Part shown: positions 23,387 to 36,849 of the stretch, piece by piece
How the letters are laid out: the number at the start of each line of letters is the position of its first letter
Numbering within the stretch: the stretch's first letter is position 1
Source of the DNA: Quillaja saponaria
Taxonomy: Eukaryota; Streptophyta; Magnoliopsida; Fabales; Quillajaceae
Assembly: GCA_029379385.1 (NCBI GenBank)
Contig: CM055612.1
Location: forward strand, 9,610,001-9,674,000
Direction of reading: 5' to 3'
DNA: 64,000 nucleotides
Notes under the pieces: model-generated
Seen by the model: the letters and a program-made list of their open reading frames with translations, nothing else
Told to the model about the DNA's origin: nothing
The model's database searches: none
Program-made: the position numbers and the translations under genes

Positions 23387-24679
23387 ATGGACACAGCTCA
23401 GTGGTCACAGGTAATATATACAGCTAGAGAGAGAAACCTTTCTTCTTTTTTTCTTTCTTCCATATAATCATGAAAAAAGAATTTCTGGGGTTGGGATTTT
23501 CAAACATAAATATTTGAAATATAAAGCTTTGGGTTCTGGAATTTGTTTGGATTAATTACTAATTCTAAGGAAATTGTTTACCTTTTCTTTTGTTTATTTT
23601 TCTGTTGTTGAAAGTTGAAAGTACTGCACTTTCCCTTCTCTTTAATTGTTTCCACCACCTGATAAAGCACCCAGAAAAAGTGTAGTTAGTTTGTTTGTAT
23701 TGTTGCTGTTGTAATCCTTACTAGCTCAAAGTGTGTAAAGCAAAAGCAACTATAGCTTCTTTGTTTGCTTGCCTTGTTTGTTTCCTCATATATATATTTT
23801 GATCATGAATATCATCTATGGCTTTTTTTCATGTCTTTATTGGTTTTCTTTTCTATTTTTGGATATTTTATCTTTCAGGGTATTGGAGTGGTTAATAATA
23901 AAGCTATGGAAGGTACTTCAAGACCTCCTATGTTAGAGAGGAAAGCAAAGCCTCAGAAAGATCAAGCTTTGAATTGTCCAAGGTGCAATTCAACCAACAC
24001 TAAATTTTGTTACTACAACAACTATAGCCTTTCTCAGCCTAGATACTTCTGCAAAACTTGTAGAAGGTATTGGACTGAAGGTGGGTCTTTGAGAAATGTT
24101 CCAGTGGGTGGAGGTTCAAGAAAGAACAAAAGATCGTCAAATTCATCATCAACAAAGAATCTTATTGATTCTGATCTGACCACACCAATTACTACTTCTC
24201 AAAACCCTAAGATCCATCAAATTAGCCAAGATCTCAACCTAGCATACCCAGTATCTAAATTTGTTCATGAGGACCTTCATCAAAACCCTAACTCATCATC
24301 ATTAACTAATTCATCTCATCATCAGCTCTCAGCTATGGAACTTCTCAAGAGTACTGCAGGGATTACTAATTCAAGGGGATTAACTTCTTTCATGCCGATG
24401 CCGGTACCGGTTTCTGGCACAATGTATTCTTCATCAACTGGGTTTCCTTTGCAAGAATTTAAGCCTAGTCTCGACTTTTCTCTTGAGGGGTTTGCAAATG
24501 GGTATGAGGGTCTTCAAGGGATACAAGAGAGTAATAGTGGAGCAAGGCTATTGTTTCCCATTGAGGATTTGAAGCAACAGGTTCCAAACAGTACAAATGA
24601 TGAGTTTGAGCAGAATAGAGGCCAAGGAGATCATTCAACTGGGTATTGGAGTGGCATGTTAGGTGGAGGCTCATGGTAG
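23387..24679 (+). CDS. Dof zinc-finger transcription factor, DOF4.6/DOF1.8 type
   Basis: Two exons: 23387-23410 (MDTAQWSQ) and 23879-24679, giving 274 residues. The eight-codon first exon and its CAG|GT donor match the usual structure of this Dof subgroup, and the second exon continues GIGVV. The single Dof finger is C41-x2-C44-x21-C66-x2-C69, followed by [20 protein letters not shown] and a basic RKNKR stretch that helps bind AAAG sites in the nucleus. The C-terminal half is Ser/Asn-rich with LLFPIEDLK and ends [12 protein letters not shown]. These last motifs resemble Arabidopsis DOF4.6 and DOF1.8, described as vascular-related Dofs (VDOF). Placement within the subgroup is from memory. Upstream in-frame codons at 23765-23878 are intron, not protein. 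Confidence 0.93.
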
Positions 24680-27600
24680 ATGAAGGAGTAAATACATCAA
24701 GGAGTACTTGGTGTTTCAGTTTTAGTTTTTTTTCTTTTCTTTTTTTTCTTTTAACTATGGTGAGTGACTGTTTGGGGGTGATTAACTAACAAACATTTTT
24801 CTACTCATTTTGTGAAATTATATTTTCTTACTTCTTGCTTTTTATGAAAGAAAGAAGAAGAAAAATCATGCTGAAGCTTTATTTTAGGGTGGCTTCAAAA
24901 TGAGGTCATGGAATATGCTGTCTAAAGATAGAATAAGATGCTAGACTAGATTACTAGCTATGCATGACCCAAATTTTCTTTTCTGGTGTCTAGATTTTCA
25001 AGTTTCCCCATAAGAAGTTCTAGTTCTTGGGCTTTGCACCATCACCATGGTCTCCTGGTTTTAATTACAGGTTTGGAGGGCTGTTTTTTCTTCAAAGATG
25101 TCAACTTTTGGCAAGAGTTGTCCTTTATGTTGGTTTCTGCTCAAGTAATGACAATGTTATCTGTAATGATCTTTCAGAAAAATAATTCTTACAACTAGTT
25201 TGCATTTTGCACAAGTAATTGGGAATTTAGGTGGGTTTTTGGCAATTTTTTTTTATGATATTATATATTGATGTTCTCAACTCAAACATAAAGTGAGATG
25301 GAATGATGGGTGTCAACTCCTTTACCCGGCAAAAACAGTCCCTCTCTCTTCTGCTTTATATCTTTTTCTTTTTGCTTGCCAACAAGTCAGAAGTGTCAGA
25401 TCTTTAATAAGCACCATCTGGGTCCTTTAGATTTTTCAACCCACTTAAAACATTTCCATGGAGGAGGCGGCAAACTAGGATGTAACGGACCATATTTAAC
25501 CTCTAGGACCTAGCATGCATTACAATCCCTTGAGCCATCTTTTTTATAAGTTATTAATATTAATATGCCAATTCTCATTTCTACAACTACTACAATAAAA
25601 GTTCTTTCAAGCTTTCTACAACCAATTTAACATGATTTATTTATTACTTTTAGGTTAATTTATACTTTTATTTCTAATTTCAATTTGACTGAAAATTTAA
25701 TTTAATCCTTATAATCAAAAGGCCAATTTATCATTCTATAGTTTTAAAATTTATGCCATGCGTGGTTATTGCCATCAAATTTAATTAATAAGAAATGGTA
25801 AAGGATGACATGACAAACATGTGTAAGTATGATCTATAATGATGTGACATGTCACATCAGTTCTATTAAATAAGTTAAATTTAATAAAAAGTGTATCTGT
25901 TTTTTTAAATTATAAAATATTATTTTATTTTATAATTAAATTATAAGGACTGAAAATATAATTTAACCTTACTTTCTTACTTAGCATTGAGGTGTGATTT
26001 TGTTAATTTGGAATAAAACCCTAGTCTCTCCAGTAAATTTGAAGTTTGAAGTTTGCTAAAAGATGTAACAAGTTTAACATCTGCACCAAGTCCCACACAT
26101 TATTAATGAAGTCTCATCCAACTACATTGTGTTCTATTTGCATGGCATGTGTGATCATTTCACTCTATATGCCCTGGCCATATTGTTGTATATAATCCAA
26201 AGAAGCTGTAGCTAGCTAGACCCTGTCCACCTCTAATTTTGGCATTTCAGTGGGACAGGCAAACATTCCACTTGGTAATTGTGTAAGATGAAGAATAATA
26301 TTATCCTCAACCATATGCAAAATCTTCCTCTAATTAAGTTCACCATATATGAACCTTCCATGTTTTTATTGGACTACATACAATATAATACTAGTGTAGA
26401 TAAAGGCTATGCATAGTCCCTATTATTAATGACAAAGTCTTTTTTTCTTGCCAAACTAATAGACATCTACTTTTAGAATTTGATTAAATATCTCAACTAT
26501 CAATTGACAAATATATTATATTATATTAATTTATTATTTATTAAGATTCAAATCTAAGAAAGTTGTAAAAAAATATTTTCTCCTAATATTTTTCTCAAAA
26601 AATCCACACAAGAATACAATTTTGAAGAAAAAGTTCAATATATTTGAAAATTGAAATAAGATTTATGATCGAGAATAGCTTCATTTTCTAGTAATTTAAC
26701 TTTTTTCTACTTCATTATTTTATTACTGTAAAGTTCCGTTAATGGTTTAATAAGTTAAGGATGAAATGAATTTTATAATATTTTAGGAAACAGTGAAACG
26801 GTTTATAGGATAGATATATTCAAAAAATACATTTTCGTAAGATACGTTCTATCTTGTGTTGAAATTTTATTGCAAAAAATTACTAATGGTTTAGTGTAAT
26901 GATAAACAAACTACACTTTCAGAGTGACAACACAAGTTCGATTATAGGAACAAACAATTGTTAAGAGGACCATCTTTATCGCTGTAGAGCCCGATAGATT
27001 AGTCTAACATTAATACTTGTTAGAAAACCCGAAAACACACAAAAAAATAATATGAAAATATAATGCAACAGCTAAGGATTTGACTTAAAATCTCTTCTTA
27101 CATTGTGGAATCAATTTGACATAGTCAGATTGTAAATGTGATTTCATAAAGCCCTAGAGGCCAGCCATTCATATTCATAACCTAATTTATGTCTAGGTTT
27201 CTGCCATTTTAATCATCATCTTCATTAAAGCTTGACAGGTCACTACAAGAAGGGTGTATGTGATGATGTGAAGAGTACGTGGTAGAAGTATAATTGCGGG
27301 TGCATGTGATGATTTCATTTTCTAACGGAATCATGTAAACAAATGTACACCATGGGGATCAGCTTCATATACTTTGTTTGCCTATATTTGGTAACAAATT
27401 AATTGATAAAAAGAAACATTAGAATCATGTAACTTAGTTTTGTATTTTTTTATTTTTTTTTGTCATTTTTACATTAGATCTCACCATTTCTTCCGATAGA
27501 TCTTCAAAAAAATTGTTTCTCTTCTACATGAGAGTTGTTTTTTCTTTTATTTCAATGAGTATTCTTAATATAATATGTCAAATGAATTCAGCGATACTTT

Positions 27601-28926
27601 TATTTATATGTTACATATGAGTATCACTGTTTATAATATGCAACTTTTGAAAAAATAATATGAAAGACAATGTTCAGACCTTTCTTGGAAACATATCGCT
27701 TATGTGTAATAATTTAGTTATTAGTCAAATTGTTCAAGTTCATTTTTTATTATTAAATTTGAGGTGTGAGCTTTTCTTTTATTTTTTTGGTTTGTATAAA
27801 ACATTTTAGGTATATGAACTACACCTAACTAGCTATCTCCTTTTTTATAGATTCTCCATCCCCATTGAAGATAAAATTTGATACTAGATCTTTGGTATAG
27901 AGCAGCAAGAGATTTTATCAGTTGAACCAATTGATACATTCATGAACTCTTCTTTTATAATACTTGTGATTCTTGGTTTTTTTTATTTGTTATTTTTTAA
28001 TGAATAAGGTGCTTTTTATTATAAAAGACATACATATCCAGCTACCTATTCATTGATTTTCTTCTATGAAAGAAAGTGACATGATAGTTTCCCAAATTGA
28101 ATCATGTATAGAGTGAGCACTGATTAAAAATTGTTGCGTGTGGCATTTCTATCTTTACAATGTGTATTGTGTGGTATATATATATATATGGTATATTTAT
28201 TAATTCCCTTTCAGAAGAGTTAAGAAATTAATGTTTTCTTCTTTCTAAAACATGCAGGTTGCTTTCAAGTTTGAGGTGATATACATCTGGCAAGGATGTT
28301 CAATTGGGCTTAATTTGCTTTTCTTGTAATAATTAATTTTGCTTTTCTCATTTGCATGGTTTTGGATAGAAATTAAGGGGATAGGTTGATTTTTATTACA
28401 ATAATTGAACTGGTATAGAATTTATTTGACGTTGTCTTAATAATATGAGGTCGAGTATTCATCAAAATGAGAGTTTATAATGAAATACTACTTCTCGTAG
28501 TATAGTTCATATATAAACTTTACAAGATTAAAAAAAAAATTAATGGGATTTAGTATTTTTTTTTTTCCATTAAAATTCAATGAATTCTTTATTATCAGGA
28601 TGATGAAGTAATATATAATTGCGCAAAACACTGGTAAAGTGACACAAGTCACACAATCACACAATCCAAACAACAAGAGAGGACAAAATGATTTTGAGCC
28701 TAACATATGAACAAACTGAACTTTTTTTCTTTCTTTCCGGTTTAGACAACTATGTCCGGACCAGCATATTATAGTATTTGAGAATTTATGAGGATTTTAA
28801 TCTTATATATCTCCAAGAAAATTTGAATCTAAAAAATCAATGAAGGGAGCACACAATTTTGACTATTAGACTAACATCTTGAAGTAAACAAAATGAGCTT
28901 AACCTATATTTTATTCAAAGTTTTTG

Positions 28927-28960
<34 letters not shown>

Positions 28961-29424
28961 CTAATTTTGAAGTTGTTGCTTTTAACTAATTATTTAAAGG
29001 CACTCAATATACTCCTAAATCTTGTGTGCCTAGCTTTTGAATATACTTCTAAATCTTGTATGTCAAGCTTTTGAATATACTTTTAGAACCACTAAATAGG
29101 CCTGCAGAAAACATGAATTGGGCTTAAGGCCCACTTCCATCCCTCAGTCTTCTCTTAAGAAGACTACTGGGAGATGCAGCCTATCACTCCATTGCAGAAA
29201 GTGACAAGTGAAAGGAAGAACAGAAGAAGTAAGAAAAAAGAGCCATTTTCAACTGTTTGGGCCTAGCTTGGGAGGAAGCTTGCTCGAGGTAGCTGACCCT
29301 TTCTGACATATTAGCAGCAGAAAGAAAAAGAGGGACATCACTAGTCCTCAAGCTTACAGTTAGTTCGTGTGCTTGCTTCCTTGTGGTGTGTTTTTTCTTT
29401 TGCCATCTTAGCGCTATAATTAAC
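24680..29424. other. Long intergenic region: Dof 3' flank, MITE-like and SINE-like sequence, PPR 5' flank
   Basis: To about 25520 the sequence is less AT-rich and likely includes the Dof 3' UTR. About 25655-25970 is MITE-like: TTAATCCTTATAAT near its left and an inverted ATTATAAGGACTGAAAAT near its right, with ATGTGACATGTCACAT in the middle. About 26885-27040 is SINE-like. A TA microsatellite lies near 28929-28957. No protein-coding gene is supported. Confidence 0.5.
29009..29080. repeat. 34 bp imperfect tandem duplication
   Basis: AATATACTCCTAAATCTTGT..GCTTTTG is followed at once by AATATACTTCTAAATCTTGT..GCTTTTG, then a partial third start AATATACTTTTA. It lies about 350 bases upstream of the PPR start codon. 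Confidence 0.85.
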
Positions 29425-31983
29425 ATGTCTGTACAGCTAGTGAATCCCATAAATCACCCATCATCACAACCACTTATTCATGGTTCCTGCAGCGTTAGAA
29501 AGCCTACTAGCTTAGCCTTTCAAGGCTCAAAGGCAACCTACCATCCCATGCACATTTATCAGCTAACTAATCAGAACCGTTACTTTGTATTTGATGACCC
29601 AGTGAGTTCAAGCACATATGGGTGTATTCTTGAGTCCTGTAATTGCCTGGATTTAGGAAAACAGGTTCATGCTCACTCTATTAAAACTGGGTTTCGTGGG
29701 CATGAATTTGTAGAGACTAAGCTGCTGCAAATGTATGGAAGTTGTGGCTGTTTAGAAGGTGCAACTTTGTTGTTTGAGACAATGCCGCTTAGAAACTTGT
29801 ATTCTTGGACAGCCATTCTCAATGTGAATGTGGAGCATGGGTTGTTTGAAAAGGCGCTTTTCCTGTTTAAAGAGTTGCAATATGAGGACATACACCTGGA
29901 CTTTTTCGTGTTTCCTGTGGTGTTAAAGATTTGTAGTGGTCTTGATGCATTAGAATTGGGAAGGCAGTTCCATGGAGTTCTCTTCAAATGTCAGTTCCAA
30001 GCAAATATATATGTGAGTAATGCTCTGATAGATATGTACGGCAAATGTGGAAGCTTAGACGATGCCAAGAAAGTTTTAACAAGGATGGCAAACATGGATC
30101 GCATTTCATGGAATTCTATTCTTACGGCTTTTGCAGCCAACGGAATGGTGTATGATGCATTGAAGCTGTTAGAGGATATGTCTTCATTTCATGGTTTAAC
30201 ACCCAATCTTGTTTCTTGGAGTGCAGTTATTGGGGGATTCTCACAGAATGGTTATGATGAAGAAGCTATTGAGCTGCTATTTAGAATGCAAGCAGCAGGG
30301 CTTGAACCAAATGCACAAACACTGGCAAGTGTCCTTCCTGCTTGTGCAAGATTACAAAGGCTAAGTCTGGGGAAAGAATTACACGGCTACATAACAAGAC
30401 ATGGTTCCCTGTCTAATGCTTTTCTTGTGAATGGATTAGTTGACATGTATAGGAGGTGTGCTCATATGAAAAGTGCCTTCAGAATGTTTTCCGAGTTTTC
30501 AATGAAATCTGCGGTCTCTTACAACACAATGATTGTTGGGTATTGTGAAAATGGCAATATCTCCAAGGCCAAGGAATTCTTTGATCAGATGGAGCAAGAA
30601 GGAATACGAAGGGAGAGAATATCATGGAATTCAATGATTTCAGGGTATGTGGATAATTTCCTGTTTGATCAAGCTTTGAGCCTGTTCCAAGAATTACTAA
30701 TGGAAGGGATTGAACCTGATTCTTTCACTCTTGGAAGTGTTCTAACTGCTTGTGCTAATATGGCTTCTTTGCAACGAGGGAGAGAGATACACTCCCATGC
30801 TATTGTTAGAGGTCTTCAATCCAACACTTTTGTAGGTGGAGCTTTGGTAGAAATGTACTGTAAATGCCAAGACCTAGAGGCTGCTCAAATGGCTTTTCAT
30901 CATGTGGGTGAAAGGGAGACAGCAACTTGGAATGCATTAATATCTGGATATACCCGCTGCAATCAAAATGAGAAAATTGAAGAGCTTCTCGAGAAAATGG
31001 GAAAAGATGGTTTTGTGCCAAACTTGTACACATGGAATGGTATCATAGCTGGTCATGTGAAAAATAAGCATTACAATTTGGCTATGCAATTGTTCCTCGA
31101 AATGCAGACTTCAAGTTTGAGGCCTGATATATACACAGTTGGAACAATTTTAACAGCATGCTCCGAGTTGGCTACAATCCAACGAGGGAAGCAAGTGCAT
31201 GCATATTCAATCAGAGGAGGCTTTGACTCAAACGTTCATGTTGGAGCAGCCCTTGTGGACATGTATGCAAAATGTGGCAGTGTCAAGCATGCCTTACTGG
31301 TTTATAACAGAATCTTAGACCCAAACTTAGTGTCTCACAATGCCATGCTCACTGCATATGCAATGCATGGACATGGGGAGGAAGGAATTGCTCACTTCCA
31401 CAGAATGTTTGCTGGCAAGTTTAAACCAGACCAAGTGACCTTCCTGTTGGTTCTATCTTTATGTGTTCATGTTGGATCTGTTGACAGAGGTCATGAGTGC
31501 TTTAATCTGATGGAAAATTACAATGTGAAACCAACATTAAAGCATTATACTTGTATGGTTGATCTACTAAGTCGTGCAGGCAATCTAAATGAAGCATATG
31601 AGCTTATTAAGCAAATGCCGATGGAACCTGATTCAGTGATTTGGAGCGCTTTGCTTGGAGGCTGTGTTAATTACGGTGAAGTCGCCTTAGGAGAAATTGC
31701 CGCAAAAGAGCTCATAGAGTTGGAGCCACAAAATTCAGGAAACTATGTTCTTTTAGCAAATTTGTATGCTTATGCAGGGAGATGGAATGACGTTGCTCAA
31801 ACAAGACAAATGATGAAGGATAAAGGTATTCAAAAGAGTCCAGGATGCAGTTGGATTGAAGATAGAGATGGTATTCATGTGTTTCTTGCTAGGGACAGAT
31901 CTCACAAGAGAACAGAAGAGATGTATTCTACTTTGAATAATTTGACTAGTTACATTAAAACTGAGAATACAACTAGTTTCTGA
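29425..31983 (+). CDS. Pentatricopeptide repeat protein, PLS class with E/E+ tail
   Basis: Intronless, 852 residues. The ATG at 29425 (MSVQLVN) is the first in-frame ATG; the open frame upstream begins with GTG and is leader. After a poorly conserved N-terminal ~70 residues, a plausible organelle transit region, the protein is a run of P, L and S repeats ([46 protein letters not shown]). It ends with E-type motifs ([28 protein letters not shown]) and the E+ stretch [16 protein letters not shown]. There is no DYW deaminase domain. Such proteins bind specific sites in plastid or mitochondrial RNA, often for C-to-U editing with a partner supplying the deaminase. Target RNA and organelle cannot be read from sequence. 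No frame defect seen. Confidence 0.93.
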   Translation: MSVQLVNPINHPSSQPLIHGSCSVRKPTSLAFQGSKATYHPMHIYQLTNQNRYFVFDDPVSSSTYGCILESCNCLDLGKQVHAHSIKTGFRGHEFVETKLLQMYGSCGCLEGATLLFETMPLRNLYSWTAILNVNVEHGLFEKALFLFKELQYEDIHLDFFVFPVVLKICSGLDALELGRQFHGVLFKCQFQANIYVSNALIDMYGKCGSLDDAKKVLTRMANMDRISWNSILTAFAANGMVYDALKLLEDMSSFHGLTPNLVSWSAVIGGFSQNGYDEEAIELLFRMQAAGLEPNAQTLASVLPACARLQRLSLGKELHGYITRHGSLSNAFLVNGLVDMYRRCAHMKSAFRMFSEFSMKSAVSYNTMIVGYCENGNISKAKEFFDQMEQEGIRRERISWNSMISGYVDNFLFDQALSLFQELLMEGIEPDSFTLGSVLTACANMASLQRGREIHSHAIVRGLQSNTFVGGALVEMYCKCQDLEAAQMAFHHVGERETATWNALISGYTRCNQNEKIEELLEKMGKDGFVPNLYTWNGIIAGHVKNKHYNLAMQLFLEMQTSSLRPDIYTVGTILTACSELATIQRGKQVHAYSIRGGFDSNVHVGAALVDMYAKCGSVKHALLVYNRILDPNLVSHNAMLTAYAMHGHGEEGIAHFHRMFAGKFKPDQVTFLLVLSLCVHVGSVDRGHECFNLMENYNVKPTLKHYTCMVDLLSRAGNLNEAYELIKQMPMEPDSVIWSALLGGCVNYGEVALGEIAAKELIELEPQNSGNYVLLANLYAYAGRWNDVAQTRQMMKDKGIQKSPGCSWIEDRDGIHVFLARDRSHKRTEEMYSTLNNLTSYIKTENTTSF

Positions 31984-32052
31984 CATGATACTTCTCTCTA
32001 TGTTGACATTGTACACATTATAAGTATACAAACTCTATATCTCAAATTAACT

Positions 32053-32379
32053 TCATCTGTCTATCACCAAAAACATCATAGCTTTAAGGAACAGCATACA
32101 AACAAGTAAGAAAACAGTAGTCTTGCTTGGGTCTTCGCGGCAAAGATGATTAATGCCAGCAGAAAGAAGAAGTATCAAAAGTACCCCGCGAGCTAGATGT
32201 GTAGAGCCATTAGTCTCTGCTCTGAAGCAAATCCAGGACCAAGTCGACTGGCTGTCCATGCCAAGGACGCCAATTTCTCCTCCAGCAAGGCAGCAAATGC
32301 CTTGCATCTTCATGCATGAAGCCAATCTAGGGCTTTCTAATTTACATGTCCAATGATCCACAATTACAGGTTCCCACAT
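32053..32379 (-). other. Unassigned 108-codon open frame, also open on the opposite strand
   Basis: A less AT-rich block between the PPR stop and the Yippee stop. The minus frame is open for 108 codons with a hydrophobic stretch (ARGVLLILLLSAG). The plus strand is open for 67 codons (32153-32356). I recognise neither. It may be the 3' UTR of one of the convergent genes, a small gene, or a non-coding RNA. It starts no conserved domain and has no visible splice partners. Confidence 0.2.
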
Positions 32380-32771
32380 TTCACCTTGTCCAAGGAGAAA
32401 GAGATCACATTGTCTCTCTCTCTTTTTCTTTTCTAACTTTCATATATAACCTGATTATATATAACTTACCATAAAATGAAACATACCTATTTCATAGACC
32501 AAAAAAATAAAATAAAATAGGAAACGAAAATAATGCTCCTTTGATAACCCCAAATCTTCATAGGACAAGAACATGGAAACTCAGGGAAAATCAATTTTAT
32601 TACCAACGTGGATTATTTTTCATATATTACAACTTCCATTCAAATAACAAGGCAACGAAAAGTGAGAAACAATCACAAATTTCAGATGGGTGAGAACTTC
32701 CTGTACAGGATAAACATCATGAACACCAATAAGCCTAACTGGAAAGAATGGTATGATAACCAGATGAAATG

Positions 32772-34411
32772 CTACCAGTTCTCCTTAACAATTTTTGATT
32801 TCTCAAATATGAATTTTCCTTCCTTGTACTTTTGTGATGCTTCATAAGCACGTTCATACTTCCAACCCAACACTTCACGGCAATCACCGCAATAGATATC
32901 AGCAACAGTGTGGAGACCAGTCATGAGATGCCTGTCCTCTCTGGGCCCTACCACAACGTTCATTGCATGGGAGAACAGAAAAGCTCGGCCATTTCTCCCC
33001 TAAAATTACATTTATAGAAAAGAATGTTGGACAAATATCAGGAAGAAACTTCCTATTAGTTCAAATTGACTGTAGTCTGTAAGTTAAAACATTTAAGAAT
33101 ATCAACAAAAAAACTTGTAGATTATCAAGCCCAAAAGGATCCTTAGGAAATTCTTTTGCTTCTCAAAAATGATCAACAAAACCCAGAAGAAAACACATTT
33201 GACGTGATCTAATTTGATTGTTTTGTTCTCTAAAACAACTTCTTTAAAACTAACTAAAACAGGGGAGGGTGAGACATTTAATTGCTTCCCCGAAATGGGA
33301 ACATAATGAAACATATTATTCACAGTGTGATAATAAATGTTCGTTAACCATTAAACCATCAACAATATATGTTTGTTAACAATGAAATTATTAAGATTGG
33401 AAGGACCTAACTACAATCCTCAACTAACCGTATTCTACGAAACACCCTATCTTTCACCACTTGAATTGCTGCTTCTACCACGTATCATCACCATACAAAA
33501 AAGTGAAAAACTAATCTGACCATCACCATCCTGTCCTCAACCTCGTACTCGTGTACAATTCTTGTTAACACTCCCACCATCCATACTTGCAAAACGATTA
33601 TTACTATCATCTCCGGTGTCCACCCCTAAAATTGCCAATATCTGCATTGGCACTAATACCAACTTCATCACTACCTTGCTATATAACTTACTAAACTCGA
33701 GAGTTTCTTCTACACACCAAAACACATAGAATTACCAATTTCCAAAAGGATGACAAATTCATCATAGGATTTTTCATTTTTATGGGTTTATAGGTTCATC
33801 AGAATTTAGATCTGTATTAGGATCATATTTCTTTTTTCCTTTAAGTTGAAGTCAAGATATAGCAAAGTTCCTATTTGTTCCTTAAGTTACAAAATGAAAT
33901 TCAGTGTTTTCCAATGCTAGAATATGGTATCAAGAACTTATCTGAGTTTGTCAAGAATGTATCATTAGGTGGGCTCTGTGCACATGAATCTGCTAATTTC
34001 CCATGCCCTCTCCCCATTTTTGAAACTTAATCCCCCCTTTCTCTTTTAGAATTTTCTTTCCACCTTTGTCCTAGGAATAAATAAAAAGAAAAATGCTTCT
34101 AACCCATTGGTCATCAATATGAACAGTCCAATATTCTTTTTCTAATTTTGAGGGGGGTGGGGTGGGTAGAGGAGGGGGTAGTTGAATAGACAAACAAAGC
34201 AAAGTAAAGCCAACAGGCATCCATAAAAGATCCTCACGAAATAGGCAGTATAGTACTATATAAAATCTGGAGTACTCAATGAAACTAAATTAAAGGAAAA
34301 AGCGAAAATATGCCACACCTGAAAAGCCTTAGAAATTATATCATCATGCAGTGAAACATGGTTTCTACAATTACAACAGCTGTACAACCGAGGTCCTATC
34401 AAATCCGCCAT
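32772..34411 (-). CDS. Yippee-like zinc-binding protein
   Basis: Two coding exons: 34411-34319 (31 codons, [22 protein letters not shown]) and 32999-32772 (75 codons plus stop), total 106 residues. Zinc ligands are expected from the two CxxC pairs, CCNC near residue 13 and CGDC near 65. Core Yippee motifs follow: [47 protein letters not shown]. Length and the N-terminus resemble the short Arabidopsis Yippee proteins such as At3g08990. The fold resembles the cereblon/MIS18 zinc domain; function in plants is largely unknown. Upstream, a 30-base exon flanked by AG and GT (about 34573-34602, ending near GTTGCAG|GTAAAG) and a leader exon near 35093-35130 look like 5' UTR exons. The convergent PPR stop is 0.8 kb away. 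Confidence 0.9.
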
Positions 34412-34419
34412 TATTCATC

Positions 34420-35130
34420 AACAATTTCAGCTATAAACACCTCAAAGCCTCACTGCTTACCCTCCCAAAACAAATCAGAAACAAACACAACAGGAGAAAA
34501 ATATCAATTACTCACAGAGCAGAAAGATTTAGGAGCTAATCAGAAACAAAAATAAAAGGCATTAGCTTCTTTACCTGCAACAAACTCAAAGATAACCCAA
34601 AAGTCTGCAACAATGAGATAAGGAAACAAAAGGGTGTTAGCGTGAGATAATAAACCAGAGTTAATTACAAGGTTGAGTAAAGAGTCCCATTTAAATATAT
34701 GCAGAGTTTGAAAAAAAAAAGGGGGTGTGACAAAGACATTAAAAATAGTATTAAATTAATTAAAATAAAACCCATTTGAAGAAAGAATTCTGGGATAAAA
34801 TTCTGCCGTAGTGAGAAAAGTTCAAAAAAAGGAAACCCATTGTTGGAAATGGAAGTGGACGAGGACCTGAGCTGTAAAATTCCAACATTGATTGACAAAG
34901 TTAAAAATCACAAATAAATCATCGAAGTATTTCGGTAAATGGGTGATCTTATTCTTTGCTTAAAGAATGAAAAAATTGAACTTTTTGCTGATTACTTAAG
35001 CACAGTAATAAGCATCACGAAAAAACGAAGAGACTACACTAAAAAAAAGGAATAAGAAACAGAAAATCAACATCTTTATCTCCATGACTCACCCGATTAG
35101 TCTGAGTCTCTGAACTCTCTTCCATTCGAC
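34420..35130 (-). promoter_or_regulatory. Probable 5' UTR exons and upstream reading frame of the Yippee gene
   Basis: On the minus strand ATGGAAGAGAGTTCAGAGAC..AATCGG|GTGAGT (starting near 35127) has a good donor site. If joined to the coding exon through the AG at about 34432 it is out of frame with MADLIGP, so it would be an upstream frame rather than the N-terminus. A possible 30-base exon sits between. No transcript evidence is available. Confidence 0.35.
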
Positions 35131-35139
35131 CGTCGGCGC

Positions 35140-36845
35140 TCTATCTACAATAGAGAGAAAGGGGATTAATTGCAATATTTTTGAGTTGACAATGAATTGG
35201 TTGGGTGGTGTGCGCAACAGGAGTAGATAGACGCGCGCTAACCATCACGTTAACTCTTCTTTTTCTGTCTTGAAACCACGCGTTTTGAGGCCTATATTGG
35301 GAATGAGTTTCTCGCTCGAATTCACTAGGAAGTACAATCGTTTTTTTTATTTTTTTACATCAATCGGTTACTAAGAAACAGATTTCATCAAGGATCTTAT
35401 GTATAAAGTATGAAACAATTAAGTAGTTATTTATTTTATTTTTTTAAGTAATAAAAACCAACCAGTCAAGTGGTGCCCGAGCTTACTTAAATATTTAATT
35501 AATACATCTCTCTGATTTTGTTAAAGACATGCTAGTTATGTCGAGATTTAAAAATTTTACTTTTGATAACCTCTCATAAAAGTTGTACATTTTTTGTATT
35601 AGTAGGCTAATTCTTGTGTTAGTTTAGATGTAATGAATTAAATTGAAATTGAGAATTAGACTCTCATATTCTATTTTTCTAGTTTAGTGTATATTTAAAA
35701 TTTGAATTAGAATTCTCAACTTAGTTCTAAGAAATTGAGAAACAACAATAAAATATTATTTTTAATTCTTATAAATAAACTTTAAAAATTATAATTTTGA
35801 ATAATTTTCATATTTAATCATTTGTATATATGATTGACAGTCACCATCCACCAATAACTTTCCCTACTCACCGTCGGCCATTACCCAACAACTATCTCAT
35901 CCACCGTCATCGATCTTTCTGATACAACAACAACTATTACTATCAAGACTCGCCACAGGCAACAAATCAATATATCAAGATCCATCAAAGACAACTATAA
36001 TTATCAGTGGGACTTGTTAGAGACAATGATAATCACCATCGAAACCTAGAGCCAATTACAATAGTCATTAGTATCTATTAGAGATGACTATAACAAGTAT
36101 CAAAATTTGTTAGAGATAACGATAATGGTTGATGAAGTCCACTGAAAAAAGTAACAACCGTCGTAGAGATGTATTAGAGATGACTAAAATATGTCGAAAC
36201 CAATCAAAAATGGCCACCAAGTGCCCTTAAAAATAATTTCAACTATAATTTAATGTGATTTAAAAAAATTATAAATTATAATTAATTTGTCGTACAATTT
36301 TAACTTCATGCATTGTTAGTGTAATTAAAATACGATTTAAGGTTGAAATCAAAGATATGTATTCCTCTATATTAAAAGAAAAGACACGTCTTCCTACGTT
36401 GTACCATAGTAATATGTGCACTCAACGCTGACAGCTATGTGGAAAAATAAAATAAATCTATCATGATGACATACACAGGGCCTTTTAGATAGAGCTGATG
36501 TCGTCGGTCTATTCAATTTCTAAATTTTCTTTTTCCTCCTTCTAGAACAGATTTAATTTGTGCCTTCTTAAGATGTTGAGAGAAAGAAGAGTTACCTCCA
36601 ATTAATTGATAAGTTAGGTGTAATAATTAGATAATTATTTGATTTATAATTAATTTAATTCTACATAAAACCAAATTTCGGTGTTACTGGAATTGTACTG
36701 ATATTTTTTTAGCTTTCGGCATGATAATATAATAATAAATATATTATTTATCTCAATATGAAACTATTTTTCTAATAAGATTTTCAATTATCATACAGAT
36801 GGCGATAAGAAATAACCACATAGACAGTCTATTAGTATTAGACTA
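35140..36845. other. Intergenic region with a repetitive ~400 bp patch
   Basis: 35200-35330 is likely the Yippee promoter. At about 35995-36190 a word like (G/T)TTAGAGA(C/T)(A/G)A(C/T) recurs roughly every 40-55 bases (36017, 36069, 36107, 36168), suggesting a degenerate tandem or transposon internal repeat. No gene supported. Confidence 0.4.
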
Positions 36846-36849
36846 TTAG

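Noticed and set aside
23765..23878. Extended Dof N-terminus ([12 protein letters not shown]..)
   Set aside because: It is intron sequence ending in TTTCAG|GG; the conserved MDTAQWSQ exon at 23387 supplies the true start.
29383..29424. PPR start at 29383
   Set aside because: The codon there is GTG; the first in-frame ATG is 29425.
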